Program-made: the position numbers and the translations under genes | Assembly (NCBI GenBank): GCA_964345295.1 | Contig: CAYFQG010000008.1 | Span: 1 to 49,093, forward strand | Length of the DNA stretch: 49,093 nt | From: JASBZA01 sp964345295 | GTDB lineage: Bacteria; Bacillota; Clostridia; Saccharofermentanales; Fastidiosipilaceae | Direction: 5' to 3' | Shown: positions 8,207 to 16,414 of the stretch, in pieces | Position numbering within the stretch: the first letter of the stretch is position 1 | Layout of the letters: the number at the start of each line of letters is the position of its first letter | Notes under the pieces: model-generated | Database searches by the model: none | Seen by the model: the letters and a program-made list of their open reading frames with translations, nothing else | Told to the model about the DNA's origin: nothing

Positions 8207-9681
8207 TGCTGCTAAGTTTTGAAAAATCCAGACCCGGCAGAAGCTCGGACTATCTTCCGGACCTGCCTAAAGAATCTATTGATAAAACCTTGTCCTTCCT
8301 CCCGGAAAATCAAGTACGCCAAGATGCCCCTCGCCTGCCCGAGCTGGCAGAAACCGACCTGACCCGGCATTATCAGGAACTGGAGAATCGGACCTTCGGC
8401 GTCAATGACGGCTTCTATCCCTTGGGTTCTTGCACGATGAAGTACAATCCCAAGATTAACGACTATATAGCAAGCCTTCCGGGCTTCTCCGATATCCATC
8501 CCCTGCAGCCGGCCAAAACCGTCCAGGGCGCTCTCGAAGCCTATCACCTTTTGGATAGCCTCCTATCCAAAATTACCGGCATGGATCACATGTCCTTCCA
8601 GCCTATGGCCGGAGCCCAGGGCGAATTTACCGCCCTCCTGATGATTCGCCACTATCATAGGAGCAAAGGCGATACGAAGCGCAACGAAATCATCATCCCC
8701 GACTCGGCCCACGGAACCAATCCTGCTTCGGCTTCTATGGCCGGTTTTGAAGTGGTCTCCGTACCGTCGGATGCCAAGGGCTGTGTGGACCTGGAGGCAC
8801 TGGGCGACTACGTCTCGGATAAAACGGCCGGCCTCATGCTGACCAATCCCAATACCTTGGGTATTTTCGATCCGAACATTAAAGAAATCACCCGCATCAT
8901 CCACGAGGCAGGCGGCCTTTGCTACTACGACGGCGCCAACCTCAATCCTATCTTAGGCCTGGCCCGCCCCGGAGACATGGGTTTCGACTTAGTCCATCTC
9001 AATCTCCACAAAACCTTCTCTACCCCGCACGGTGGAGGCGGTCCCGGTTCCGGACCTATCGGTTGCAAGGAATTCTTAAAAGACTTCCTTCCCGCCGACC
9101 AGATTGAAGATAACGCGAAGGGGAAGTTTCGCTTCTATACGCCGGAACAAAGCTGCGGCAGAGTCGGGACCTTCCACGGCAACTTCCTGGTCTCTTTGAG
9201 GGCTTTGGCCTATATCCTTCGCCTAGGTAAGGAAGGCCTGGCCCAAGTCGGTAAGCAGGCCACCTTAAATGCTTCTTATCTTAGAGACGGCATCAAGGAT
9301 ATTCTCCCGCCCTACTTCGATGAAGCCTCCATGCATGAATTTGTAATTAGCTTGGAAGACTTGAAGGCCAAAACCAGTGTAACGGCCAAAGACTTCGCCA
9401 AGTCGCTCATGGACTACGGCATCCACCCGCCTACCATGTATTTCCCGCTGAACGTACCCGAGGCCCTCATGATTGAGCCGACGGAAACCGAGTCGATTGA
9501 AATGCTCGATAGGGTTATCGAAGTCTTCCATGAGATTTATCAAAAGGCTCTGGACGATCCCGACTTTGTCAAAGAGGCGCCTCATACAACGCCCATCAGA
9601 CAGGCCGATGAAACCCGGGCCGCACGTCATACGATTTTGCGTTACGACTTTAAAGAATCCACGAATACGGAAAACGGATAG
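8206..9681 (+). CDS. gcvPB: Glycine dehydrogenase (decarboxylating) subunit 2
   Basis: Catalytic subunit of P protein: it decarboxylates glycine and passes the aminomethyl group to lipoyl-GcvH. At 491 residues it is typical. The PLP lysine is Lys269 in LNLHKTFSTPHGGGGPG, the conserved glycine-rich cofactor loop. FYPLGSCTMKYNPK, QPMAGAQGEF and DSAHGTNPASA are further family signatures. It starts on the last base of gcvPA and ends two bases before lplA, so the five genes form one tight operon. The L protein needed to reoxidise lipoamide is not here but is found at 29.2-30.6 kb. Confidence 0.97.
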   Translation: MLLSFEKSRPGRSSDYLPDLPKESIDKTLSFLPENQVRQDAPRLPELAETDLTRHYQELENRTFGVNDGFYPLGSCTMKYNPKINDYIASLPGFSDIHPLQPAKTVQGALEAYHLLDSLLSKITGMDHMSFQPMAGAQGEFTALLMIRHYHRSKGDTKRNEIIIPDSAHGTNPASASMAGFEVVSVPSDAKGCVDLEALGDYVSDKTAGLMLTNPNTLGIFDPNIKEITRIIHEAGGLCYYDGANLNPILGLARPGDMGFDLVHLNLHKTFSTPHGGGGPGSGPIGCKEFLKDFLPADQIEDNAKGKFRFYTPEQSCGRVGTFHGNFLVSLRALAYILRLGKEGLAQVGKQATLNASYLRDGIKDILPPYFDEASMHEFVISLEDLKAKTSVTAKDFAKSLMDYGIHPPTMYFPLNVPEALMIEPTETESIEMLDRVIEVFHEIYQKALDDPDFVKEAPHTTPIRQADETRAARHTILRYDFKESTNTENG

Positions 9682-9683
9682 GC

Positions 9684-10685
9684 ATGATTGAACAAGGATT
9701 TTTATACTACGGTAGGGGCTTTGACCCCTACCGAAACATTGCGGACGAAGCCCTCCTCCTGGAATCCGTGGAAGAGGGCCAAGTCATTTTATATCTGTGG
9801 CAAAACCAGCAAACCGTGGTTATCGGCCGCAATCAAAACGCCTGGGAAGAATGCCGGGTAGAGCTTTTGGAAAAAGAAGGCGGCCACCTGGCCCGTCGAC
9901 TCTCCGGTGGCGGTGCGGTCTACCATGACCTGGGCAATGTGAATTTTACCTTCCTGGTACGAGACACGGACTATGACTTAGACAGACAAAACCTGGTCAT
10001 CAAAAGAGCCATGGAAAAGTTGGGCCTAAACATCGAACGGTCCGGGCGAAACGACCTTCTTATCGACGGCCGTAAATTTTCCGGCCATGCCTACTACAAG
10101 CAAGGCCCCTACCGTTACCACCACGGAACCATCTTGGTTGACGTCGATACCGAGGCTATGGCCCGCTATCTGCAAGTTTCGCAAAACAAGATGCAATCCA
10201 AGGGCGTCAAATCTGTCCGGTCCAGAGTTTGCAACCTGGTGGAATTTATTCCGGACCTGAAACCGCAGACCATTTACGACGCTTTTGTCGAAGCGGTAAA
10301 GGAAGTCTACCCTGTACCCTTTAAGGAAGGGAGCTGGGATAAGTTCTCCCCTACTCTTCAAGCCGAAAAGTACGCCTTTATCTCCTCTCCTCAATGGCTG
10401 TACGGACCCAAGATTCCTTTATCCTTACAGGTGAAGGATCGCTTTAATTGGGGCGAAGTCTCATTAGAACTTCTGGTCAATCGCGGCCTGGTAGAAGAGC
10501 TCCGCATCTATTCGGATGCCATGGATTGGGACTGGGTCAAAGTTTTAGAAAAGTCTTTGACAGGCCTGCCCTTTAGAGAGGCAGCTTTAAAGGAAGCCTT
10601 TAATAAAATTCAGACAAAAAAATCACTTTTTAGTGATGCACAGGCAAAAGATATGCTGGGCTTGCTGAGGAAATTATTTGAATAG
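9684..10685 (+). CDS. lplA: Lipoate-protein ligase A
   Basis: Activates free lipoate with ATP and attaches it to lipoyl domains such as GcvH. At 333 residues it has the size of the two-domain LplA. Markers are VVIGRNQNAWEECRVE, then RRLSGGGAVYHDLGNVNFTF at about residues 72-90 (the R-R-x-S-G-G-G-A-V-x-H-D lipoyl-AMP loop), SGRNDLLIDGRKFSG and YHHGTILVDVD. The C-terminal accessory domain is present. It follows gcvPB by two bases and ends in a hairpin that overlaps its stop codon. The placement suggests scavenged exogenous lipoate supports glycine cleavage; no lipoate synthase is in the window. Confidence 0.95.
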   Translation: MIEQGFLYYGRGFDPYRNIADEALLLESVEEGQVILYLWQNQQTVVIGRNQNAWEECRVELLEKEGGHLARRLSGGGAVYHDLGNVNFTFLVRDTDYDLDRQNLVIKRAMEKLGLNIERSGRNDLLIDGRKFSGHAYYKQGPYRYHHGTILVDVDTEAMARYLQVSQNKMQSKGVKSVRSRVCNLVEFIPDLKPQTIYDAFVEAVKEVYPVPFKEGSWDKFSPTLQAEKYAFISSPQWLYGPKIPLSLQVKDRFNWGEVSLELLVNRGLVEELRIYSDAMDWDWVKVLEKSLTGLPFREAALKEAFNKIQTKKSLFSDAQAKDMLGLLRKLFE

Positions 10686-10713
10686 GCGGGAACTTCTCCC
10701 GCCATTATATTTC
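10685..10713 (+). terminator. Rho-independent terminator of the glycine cleavage operon
   Basis: GGCGGGA (10685-10691) and TCCCGCC (10697-10703) form a perfect 7-bp GC-rich stem with a 5-base loop, followed by the T-rich ATTATATTTCTT. The stem starts on the last base of the lplA stop codon. Confidence 0.8.
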
Positions 10714-10971
10714 TTACAGCACAAAGATGAGAATCGTAACGGCAATTAGAATGACTACCATCACGCTATTGACAATAATTTGATTTTTGTTTTTTTCACC
10801 CGGTGCGTTTTTGTTTTGCTCATGGAAATCGATATTTAAATAAGTCATCATAGGTCCCCACAGTGTTAAAGCTCTGAAAAAATCCAACAGACGTGAAGGA
10901 CCTATGGTTCAATCCAGAATGAGCAAGGGTACATACACAACAAGATAAATCACTGTAAAAACAGACTTCAT
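10714..10971 (-). pseudogene. Small membrane protein gene interrupted by an in-frame TGA
   Basis: On the minus strand an ATG at 10971 opens a hydrophobic 20-codon stretch (VFTVIYLVVYVPLLILD) that ends at TGA; the same frame then continues without a stop through TIGPSRLLDFF, a soluble linker rich in N and K, and a second helix (IIVNSVMVVILIAVTILIF) to TAA at 10714. The uninterrupted product would be about 85 residues with two membrane helices. The part after TGA could be expressed separately from ATGATG at 10851 as a 45-residue protein. An AGGAGG 4 bases from another ATG at about 10992 leads only to a six-codon frame (MFSGKK-stop); dropping one A from its poly-A would join it to the main frame. 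The gene therefore looks decayed. Family unknown. Confidence 0.45.
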
Positions 10972-10998
10972 CTTACTTTTTTCCAGAAAACATGCCTC

Positions 10999-12408
10999 CT
11001 AATTTTGTTGCACGCCCTCCGTCTTCGCCACAATCCTCCTGGCTTCTTCAAGTGAAGCGACTTCCTTGCCGGCAATAGCCTGCACCATGATGTTGCCTAT
11101 AGCGGTCGCCTCTACCGGTCCAGCATAGACCGTCATGCCCAGAGCTTCGGCCGTCAGCCGATTTAAGAGAGCATTCTGAGAGCCGCCACCTATGATATAA
11201 ATACTATTATATGTTTTCTTGGTCAGAGACTCAATTTGCCCAGCTACTTCTTTATATTTCTCGGCCAAAGAGTCGTAAATCGCTCGGATGATTTGGCCTT
11301 TGCTTTGAGGGGCTCGGCCTAACGTTTCTAAACATAAAGCCTGAATTGCCTGAGGCATATTATCGGTGTTATTAAGGCTGGAATGGTCGGGGTCGAAGAT
11401 AAAGCGTCCCGGTTCTTCTACCGAGGCCAAATCCACCATCCGGTCGTAAGATAAGTCTTGCCCTTCGGCTGCCCATTGGGCCTTAGATTGTTGAATCAGC
11501 CAAAGCCCCATGATGTTCTTATGAAAAGATACCTTGTCGCCGTAGGCTAATTCGTTGGTAAAGTTACCGGCTTCACTAGCCGCGTTAACCATGGGTGAAT
11601 CCAGCTCAGTTCCCAATAAAGACCAGGTCCCCGAACTCAGATAAAGAAAGTCTTCTTCCTTAGCGGGGACCGCCGCCAAGGCAGACTGGGTATCGTGTGA
11701 GGCTCCGGCCACAACGTCCCACTCGGGGATACTGAGACGCTTCGCCAGCTCGGGCCGAAGTGTGCCCAGGACCTCTCCGGGTTTAATAAGAGGACTAAAC
11801 CAATGGCGAGGCAGGCCCAGTCTATCTAAGATACTGTCGTCCCAATCTCGCTTCCTAATATCCAACAGCTGACTGGTCCCGGCTATGGTTTCCTCCGCCC
11901 GCATTTGTCCGGTTAGAAGGAAGTTTAGATAATCCGGAATGAACAAAACGCGGTCTACCAGAGGGACCAAATCCGGACGATTTTCCAAGAAAGCATTGAG
12001 CTGATAAATGCTGTTAAAAGCAATACGCTCCACACCCGTACGCCGGTAGAGTTCGGCCGAGGGAATTTTGGAAAAAACCTTGTCCATTTGGCCTATGGTG
12101 CGGTCGTCTCGATAGTGCACCGGGTTTTCCAGAAGCCGACCTGCTTGGTCCACGAGGGCAAAGTCCACGCCCCAGGTATCTATCGAAAGGCTCTTAATAG
12201 GGTAGGCTTTGGCCTTAAGCAAAATCGTCTCTATTTCATGATAAATACGGAGGATATCCCAATAGAGGGTTCCTCCTAGTTCCACCCCGTAGTTGGGGAA
12301 ACGATGAATTTCTTCGTACTTTAAGAGGCCTTGGTCCAGGTAGCCCACCACGGCTCGGCCGGATGAAGCACCCAGATCAATGGCCAAATAACACTTTTTT
12401 TCAGACAT
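10999..12408 (-). CDS. rhaB: Rhamnulokinase-family FGGY kinase, probable L-fuculokinase
   Basis: Phosphorylates a deoxy-ketose at O-1; by context the substrate is L-fuculose from FucI. The two-domain FGGY fold is clear: AIDLGASSGRAVVGYLD near the start (phosphate 1), SLSIDTWGVDFALVD and PVHYRDDRT, which are rhamnulokinase hallmarks, GASHDTQSALAAVPA, SSGTWSLLG, and the ATP-site IIGGGSQNALLNRL. About 469 residues from the ATG at 12408; a longer in-frame extension upstream lies within fucA and is rejected. The start overlaps the fucA stop as ATGTCTGA, so the two are translationally coupled. By sequence it resembles RhaB more than classical FucK, but its neighbours are fucose isomerase and fuculose aldolase, so the working assignment is fuculokinase. 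Family certain, substrate inferred. Confidence 0.85.
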   Translation of the reverse strand: MSEKKCYLAIDLGASSGRAVVGYLDQGLLKYEEIHRFPNYGVELGGTLYWDILRIYHEIETILLKAKAYPIKSLSIDTWGVDFALVDQAGRLLENPVHYRDDRTIGQMDKVFSKIPSAELYRRTGVERIAFNSIYQLNAFLENRPDLVPLVDRVLFIPDYLNFLLTGQMRAEETIAGTSQLLDIRKRDWDDSILDRLGLPRHWFSPLIKPGEVLGTLRPELAKRLSIPEWDVVAGASHDTQSALAAVPAKEEDFLYLSSGTWSLLGTELDSPMVNAASEAGNFTNELAYGDKVSFHKNIMGLWLIQQSKAQWAAEGQDLSYDRMVDLASVEEPGRFIFDPDHSSLNNTDNMPQAIQALCLETLGRAPQSKGQIIRAIYDSLAEKYKEVAGQIESLTKKTYNSIYIIGGGSQNALLNRLTAEALGMTVYAGPVEATAIGNIMVQAIAGKEVASLEEARRIVAKTEGVQQN

Positions 12409-13063
12409 TGACTTTTCCTTGTCCATACGTTTTGAAGCGTTCTCCCATCCGAGCCATCTCATCGTCCGGGATAAGGCAAGGTTCGCCCAAGGCTTTGGCC
12501 ATGATATGAATCTTGGCACAGTATTCGACTTCACGAATGATATTGAAGGCTTCACCTAAGTTGGCCCCTCCGGCAATAATCCCGTGATTGGCCAAAAGAC
12601 AGGCCTTGCGGTCTTTCATGGCTTCATAGGCGTTCCGGGCCAGTTCCGGTGTTCCGTAAGACGCATACTCGGCGCAAGGCACATCCTTACCGGCTACGGC
12701 CAGCATATAGTGGCTGGCCGGCAAGGTCTGATGTAAGACGGCAAAAACCGTCGCGTAGGTCGTATGGGCATGGATAACCGCATCGATGTCTTCTCTTTTT
12801 TGATAAAAGATAAGGTGCATGGCCCACTCGCTGGAGGGCTTGAGATGGCCTCGGACCGTTTTACCCTCCCGGTCTAAGACCACGATGTGGTCCGGCTTAA
12901 TCTCGCCGAAAGGAATACCGCTGGGGCTAATATACATAAGGTCTTGGGACCGGTCGTAGAAACTTAAATTACCGCCCGTGCCCAATGTCAAGCCGCTTTG
13001 TTCCAGTTCCTTACCATAGGCAATTAGGTTATCGATGTTGTTATCCATACTAAGTGTTGTCAT
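12401..13063 (-). CDS. fucA: L-fuculose-phosphate aldolase (class II, zinc)
   Basis: Splits L-fuculose 1-phosphate into dihydroxyacetone phosphate and L-lactaldehyde. At 220 residues it matches the 215-residue E. coli enzyme. The class II AraD/FucA fold is shown by LTLGTGGNLSFYDR, ISPSGIPFGEI, SSEWAMHLIFY, the zinc pair in VIHAHTTYATVFA and the third zinc His in LLANHGIIAGG. An AAGGAAAG ribosome binding site precedes the ATG. It ends with TGA inside the start of the kinase gene (8-base overlap) and begins 12 bases after the fucI stop. No lactaldehyde reductase (FucO) is in the window. A rhamnulose-type substrate cannot be excluded from this gene alone. Confidence 0.92.
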   Translation of the reverse strand: MTTLSMDNNIDNLIAYGKELEQSGLTLGTGGNLSFYDRSQDLMYISPSGIPFGEIKPDHIVVLDREGKTVRGHLKPSSEWAMHLIFYQKREDIDAVIHAHTTYATVFAVLHQTLPASHYMLAVAGKDVPCAEYASYGTPELARNAYEAMKDRKACLLANHGIIAGGANLGEAFNIIREVEYCAKIHIMAKALGEPCLIPDDEMARMGERFKTYGQGKVNV

Positions 13064-13075
13064 AGTTGTCTTTCC

Positions 13076-14875
13076 TTATGCTTTATAAAGCGGGCCGTAG
13101 GTCTGGCAGAAACGGTAGTCTGCCGCTTCCAAATCCTGAGTCCCGAAGCCGTTAACCGTATGAGGACGGTAGATTCTTTCTCTGGCAATGTTATGGAGTG
13201 AAACAGGTATCCTCAACATGGATGCCAGGGTGATAAGTTCTTCTCCCACGTGACCATAGACAATAGCGCCATGATTGGCTCCCCAGTTGGCCATCACATT
13301 GTAAACGGTCTCACAGCCCGGGCTGCCTGTTTCTGGGGCGAACCAGGTGGTCGGCCAGGTCCGGTCGGTCCTTTGATCTAAGGCTTCGTGGATAGAATCG
13401 GGCAAGGTTACGGAGTGGCCTTCTACGATTTGGATGGTGGGTCCTACACCTTCGATGAGATTCAGACGAATCATGGTCATGGGCATGTTGGCCAAAGTCT
13501 TAAAGTGCGAACTAAAACCGCCGCCTCGGAAATATTCATAGTCGGCTCGGCACCAGTCGGTCGCTTCCAGACAAGCCTTTATATCCTCTTCGGTCATATT
13601 CCAGAATTCTTTCATGACGCCTTGGCCGTTTTCGTCTTTGGCCGCACCGGTCGCATCCAGGCAGGTTGCGCCGGAGTTAATCAAGTGCATGACACCGCCT
13701 GAAGCATTTTCGGGCAGGTCTTGGCCGGTTACCCGCTTGACCGCTTGGGGGCTCCAGTAGGTTCTGACGTCTGAGAACATAGCAGCCTTATTGGTAAGAA
13801 GACTTCCTAAGAGCATGGATAAGCCGTTCAGTGCGTCATTTTCAGTCGCGAAAGGCGTAGGCTGCTTTCTGCCGTTCCAGTCAAAGGTCGAGTTCATAAT
13901 GGCTTCTTCGAAGTCGCAGTTAGGAAGCCAATCGGTCCACTGTCTTTGGCCCTGGAAGCCGCCCGCAATACCGTTACGGCCTCTGGCTTCTTCTTCCCAA
14001 CCCAGGTCGGCCAGCTTGGGATTACCGAAAAGGATGTCTCGGATGATGACAGACTGCTTGGCGATGAACTCCCAGTCTTTTTCGGGCGGAACCACCTTAG
14101 ATTTTCGGACTACCCAGGCCAAATCCTTACCCTCGTTTTTGTCATAACCTTCGGGGCAGTTTTCTTTGATCCAGGCGAGGCATTTTTCGTATTCTTCCTT
14201 ATCGTAAATCTCCAGGGTCATGCGGCGTAAAATCTCGGTCATGTCCACATATTCGGTAGTAAGGCCGAAGTAGTCGTGCATGACCACCGGGTCAATTTGA
14301 GATCCGGCGATGCCCATACATGAGCCTCCCAGAGACACATAGGCCTTGCCTTGCATTTGGCCTACGACGCTGGCACCTCGGGCGAAGAGAAGAATTTTCC
14401 GGGCTACGTCTTCGGGTATAGAGTTATCTTCAAGGTCCTGGACGTCGTGACCGTAGATAGAGAAACAGGGCATGCCACGCTGGGCATAGCCGGCCAAAGC
14501 AGCCGCCAGGAAGACTGCTCCCGGTCTTTCCGTCCCGTTAAAGCCCCAGATAGCCTTGACCGTCTGAGGGTCCATATCCAAAACTTCGGTCCCATAGCAC
14601 CAGGATGCGGTCACGGTCAGGGTTGCTACTACATTTTCTCGGCGAAATTCTTCCGATACTATGCCGGCATCACCCCTGCCGCCGATGGTCCGGCTGGCAA
14701 TAACACATTCCATGGGCTTACCGTCGGCATAAAAGACTTGGCTCTCGATAAGGGCTTTGGCCGCTTGAGCCATGGCCATGGTCTTGTCTTCCAAAGACTC
14801 TCTGACACCGCCCTGTCTGCCGTCGATGACGGGCCTGATACCGATTTTTCCGTAATTGATTTTTGCCTCTACCAT
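13076..14875 (-). CDS. fucI: L-fucose isomerase
   Basis: Converts L-fucose to L-fuculose, the first intracellular step. At 599 residues it is close to the 591 of E. coli FucI. The sequence IGIRPVIDGRQGGVRESLE at the start, ASRTIGGRGDAG, AIWGFNGTERPGAVFLAAALAGYAQ (written here in parts: WGFNGTERPG then FLAAALAG) and GGSCMGIAGSQ are FucI signatures; the Mn-binding Glu, Asp and His fall within the conserved central and C-terminal segments. AGGAGA precedes the ATG. It follows the M81 gene by 26 bases. This is the gene that anchors the whole locus to fucose. Confidence 0.96.
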   Translation of the reverse strand: MVEAKINYGKIGIRPVIDGRQGGVRESLEDKTMAMAQAAKALIESQVFYADGKPMECVIASRTIGGRGDAGIVSEEFRRENVVATLTVTASWCYGTEVLDMDPQTVKAIWGFNGTERPGAVFLAAALAGYAQRGMPCFSIYGHDVQDLEDNSIPEDVARKILLFARGASVVGQMQGKAYVSLGGSCMGIAGSQIDPVVMHDYFGLTTEYVDMTEILRRMTLEIYDKEEYEKCLAWIKENCPEGYDKNEGKDLAWVVRKSKVVPPEKDWEFIAKQSVIIRDILFGNPKLADLGWEEEARGRNGIAGGFQGQRQWTDWLPNCDFEEAIMNSTFDWNGRKQPTPFATENDALNGLSMLLGSLLTNKAAMFSDVRTYWSPQAVKRVTGQDLPENASGGVMHLINSGATCLDATGAAKDENGQGVMKEFWNMTEEDIKACLEATDWCRADYEYFRGGGFSSHFKTLANMPMTMIRLNLIEGVGPTIQIVEGHSVTLPDSIHEALDQRTDRTWPTTWFAPETGSPGCETVYNVMANWGANHGAIVYGHVGEELITLASMLRIPVSLHNIARERIYRPHTVNGFGTQDLEAADYRFCQTYGPLYKA

Positions 14876-14901
14876 TTTGCTTTTCTCCTATCTATGGCAA
14901 C

Positions 14902-16380
14902 TTATTTATAGGTCTTGGTTTGAACGCTTAGTTGGGGGTCAAAGTCCGCCCCCTCGAAGGGATAGAGCGGCTTTCTTCTCTTCTTATAGGGTAATTCCGT
15001 CAGGTTTTGATCCACAGCACCGGGAGTCAAGGCCATAACCCAGCCCTTTTGAGCTTGGCTTAAGTCCGGCTCCAGATAGCCCATCTTGACCACGATAATG
15101 TCGTAGTCGTCGAAAGCCTCGACGCCGGTATTTTCGAAGTAGGTCTTGGAACTAAATTGATGACGATTGGAGGTCACAATAACATCCAGATTACCCCTGG
15201 ATAAGATGACGCCTTGGCCGGACGGGCCGTCCTCGTAAAAGTGTTTGATGCGAAATTTCTCTTTCAGAGGGCCGCCGAATCCGGGGTCGATTTTCCCGCC
15301 CAGGGCGAAAACTTTCTCGTCCCCTTCTTTTCCTTCATAAGCCAAAGCCACCGTTTCTTCATCTTTAATGGATGCAAAAAGGACCTTCTTTCGAGCAGCG
15401 GGTTCTTTCCTATCGGCTTCATAGGTCTTCAGGAAGGCTTTTAAGAAAACCACCATGTCGTTCGCTCCGCCGGCTCCGGGATTATCGCCGGTATCCGATA
15501 TGAAGTACGGCTTGGAAGTTGCGGATAAGGCCATAGTAATAGCTTCTTCCGGACTCGTCGTAGGTCCTACAAATTCGAATTCCTCCCTATAGTCCCAGAA
15601 TTGTCGGCCTAAGTGCATGGCGGCCTTTTCGACCTTGGCCCGGTTCTTGCCCGATACCACGACCGAACCGTGGCAACGGTCCTGGTCGGCCCAGGGAAAG
15701 CCCATCCAAATAGAGGCATCCATGAGGTCCTTATCTTCTAAGACGCTTTCAATTTCTTGATAGAGACTTTGGCCCGGTTCTACTTCCGTAGAAGTCTTTT
15801 CACCCGGTAGTAAGATGGGGACGTCGACTTTGGCCACAACCAAATCCTCCCGGCCCTCTCTTAGGACTTCAACCAAATTTTCGAAGGCACGTAGTCTGGA
15901 CTCGGCCGTATCGATATGAGGAGCCGTTCTGTAACAAGTAAGGAGGTCGCTGGCTTCGAAGAATTTATCGGTGATATTACCGTGTAGATCCATGGAGGTC
16001 GAGATGACCACATCGGGTCCCACCGCTTCTCGAATCCGCTCCAGCAAGTCGCCCTCGGCATCATCGGTCTCTTGGGCACTCATGGCACCGTGAATATCGA
16101 AGAAAACACCGTCAATGGGAGCTTTGGCCTGTTCTTGGGCCAAAAGTTCCAGAAAGCGCTTGAGCCATGCATCATAAAAGGACCGACTCACCACACCCCC
16201 GGGGAGGGCCCTGGCATGAATAAGAGGGATCAGCTCTACATCGGGAAAATCCCCGTGCCAGGGATAGCGCTCCATAAGCGCCTCTCCTTCTCTGACATTA
16301 AAATCCTTAGTGTCCGAAATGTAGGGGGTAAAAGTGGAAGACTCTATATGCATTCCCCCGGCCACGATACGAAACTTCAT
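14902..16380 (-). CDS. M81 family metallopeptidase (MlrC-like)
   Basis: A 492-residue cytosolic protein with the two domains of the microcystinase C family (DUF1485 plus MlrC C-terminal). The N-terminus RIVAGGMHIESSTFTPY, then GVFFDIHGAMS, STSMDLHGNIT and a YRTAPHIDTAESR stretch contain the conserved Asp and His residues that bind zinc in this family; ISDTGDNPGAGGANDM marks the C-terminal part. The archetype MlrC hydrolyses a linear peptide in microcystin breakdown, but most family members are in organisms that never meet that toxin. Here it sits between the sulfatase and fucose isomerase genes, which suggests a role in sugar or sugar-amino-acid conjugate processing. That role is inference; the family call is firm. 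Confidence 0.85.
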   Translation of the reverse strand: MKFRIVAGGMHIESSTFTPYISDTKDFNVREGEALMERYPWHGDFPDVELIPLIHARALPGGVVSRSFYDAWLKRFLELLAQEQAKAPIDGVFFDIHGAMSAQETDDAEGDLLERIREAVGPDVVISTSMDLHGNITDKFFEASDLLTCYRTAPHIDTAESRLRAFENLVEVLREGREDLVVAKVDVPILLPGEKTSTEVEPGQSLYQEIESVLEDKDLMDASIWMGFPWADQDRCHGSVVVSGKNRAKVEKAAMHLGRQFWDYREEFEFVGPTTSPEEAITMALSATSKPYFISDTGDNPGAGGANDMVVFLKAFLKTYEADRKEPAARKKVLFASIKDEETVALAYEGKEGDEKVFALGGKIDPGFGGPLKEKFRIKHFYEDGPSGQGVILSRGNLDVIVTSNRHQFSSKTYFENTGVEAFDDYDIIVVKMGYLEPDLSQAQKGWVMALTPGAVDQNLTELPYKKRRKPLYPFEGADFDPQLSVQTKTYK

Positions 16381-16414
16381 GTATAAAACTCCTTCTAAAT
16401 AAGCATCTTTAAAA

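Noticed and set aside
12409..12555. N-terminal extension of the FGGY kinase
   Set aside because: These codons lie within fucA in another frame; the FGGY fold begins right after the ATG at 12408.
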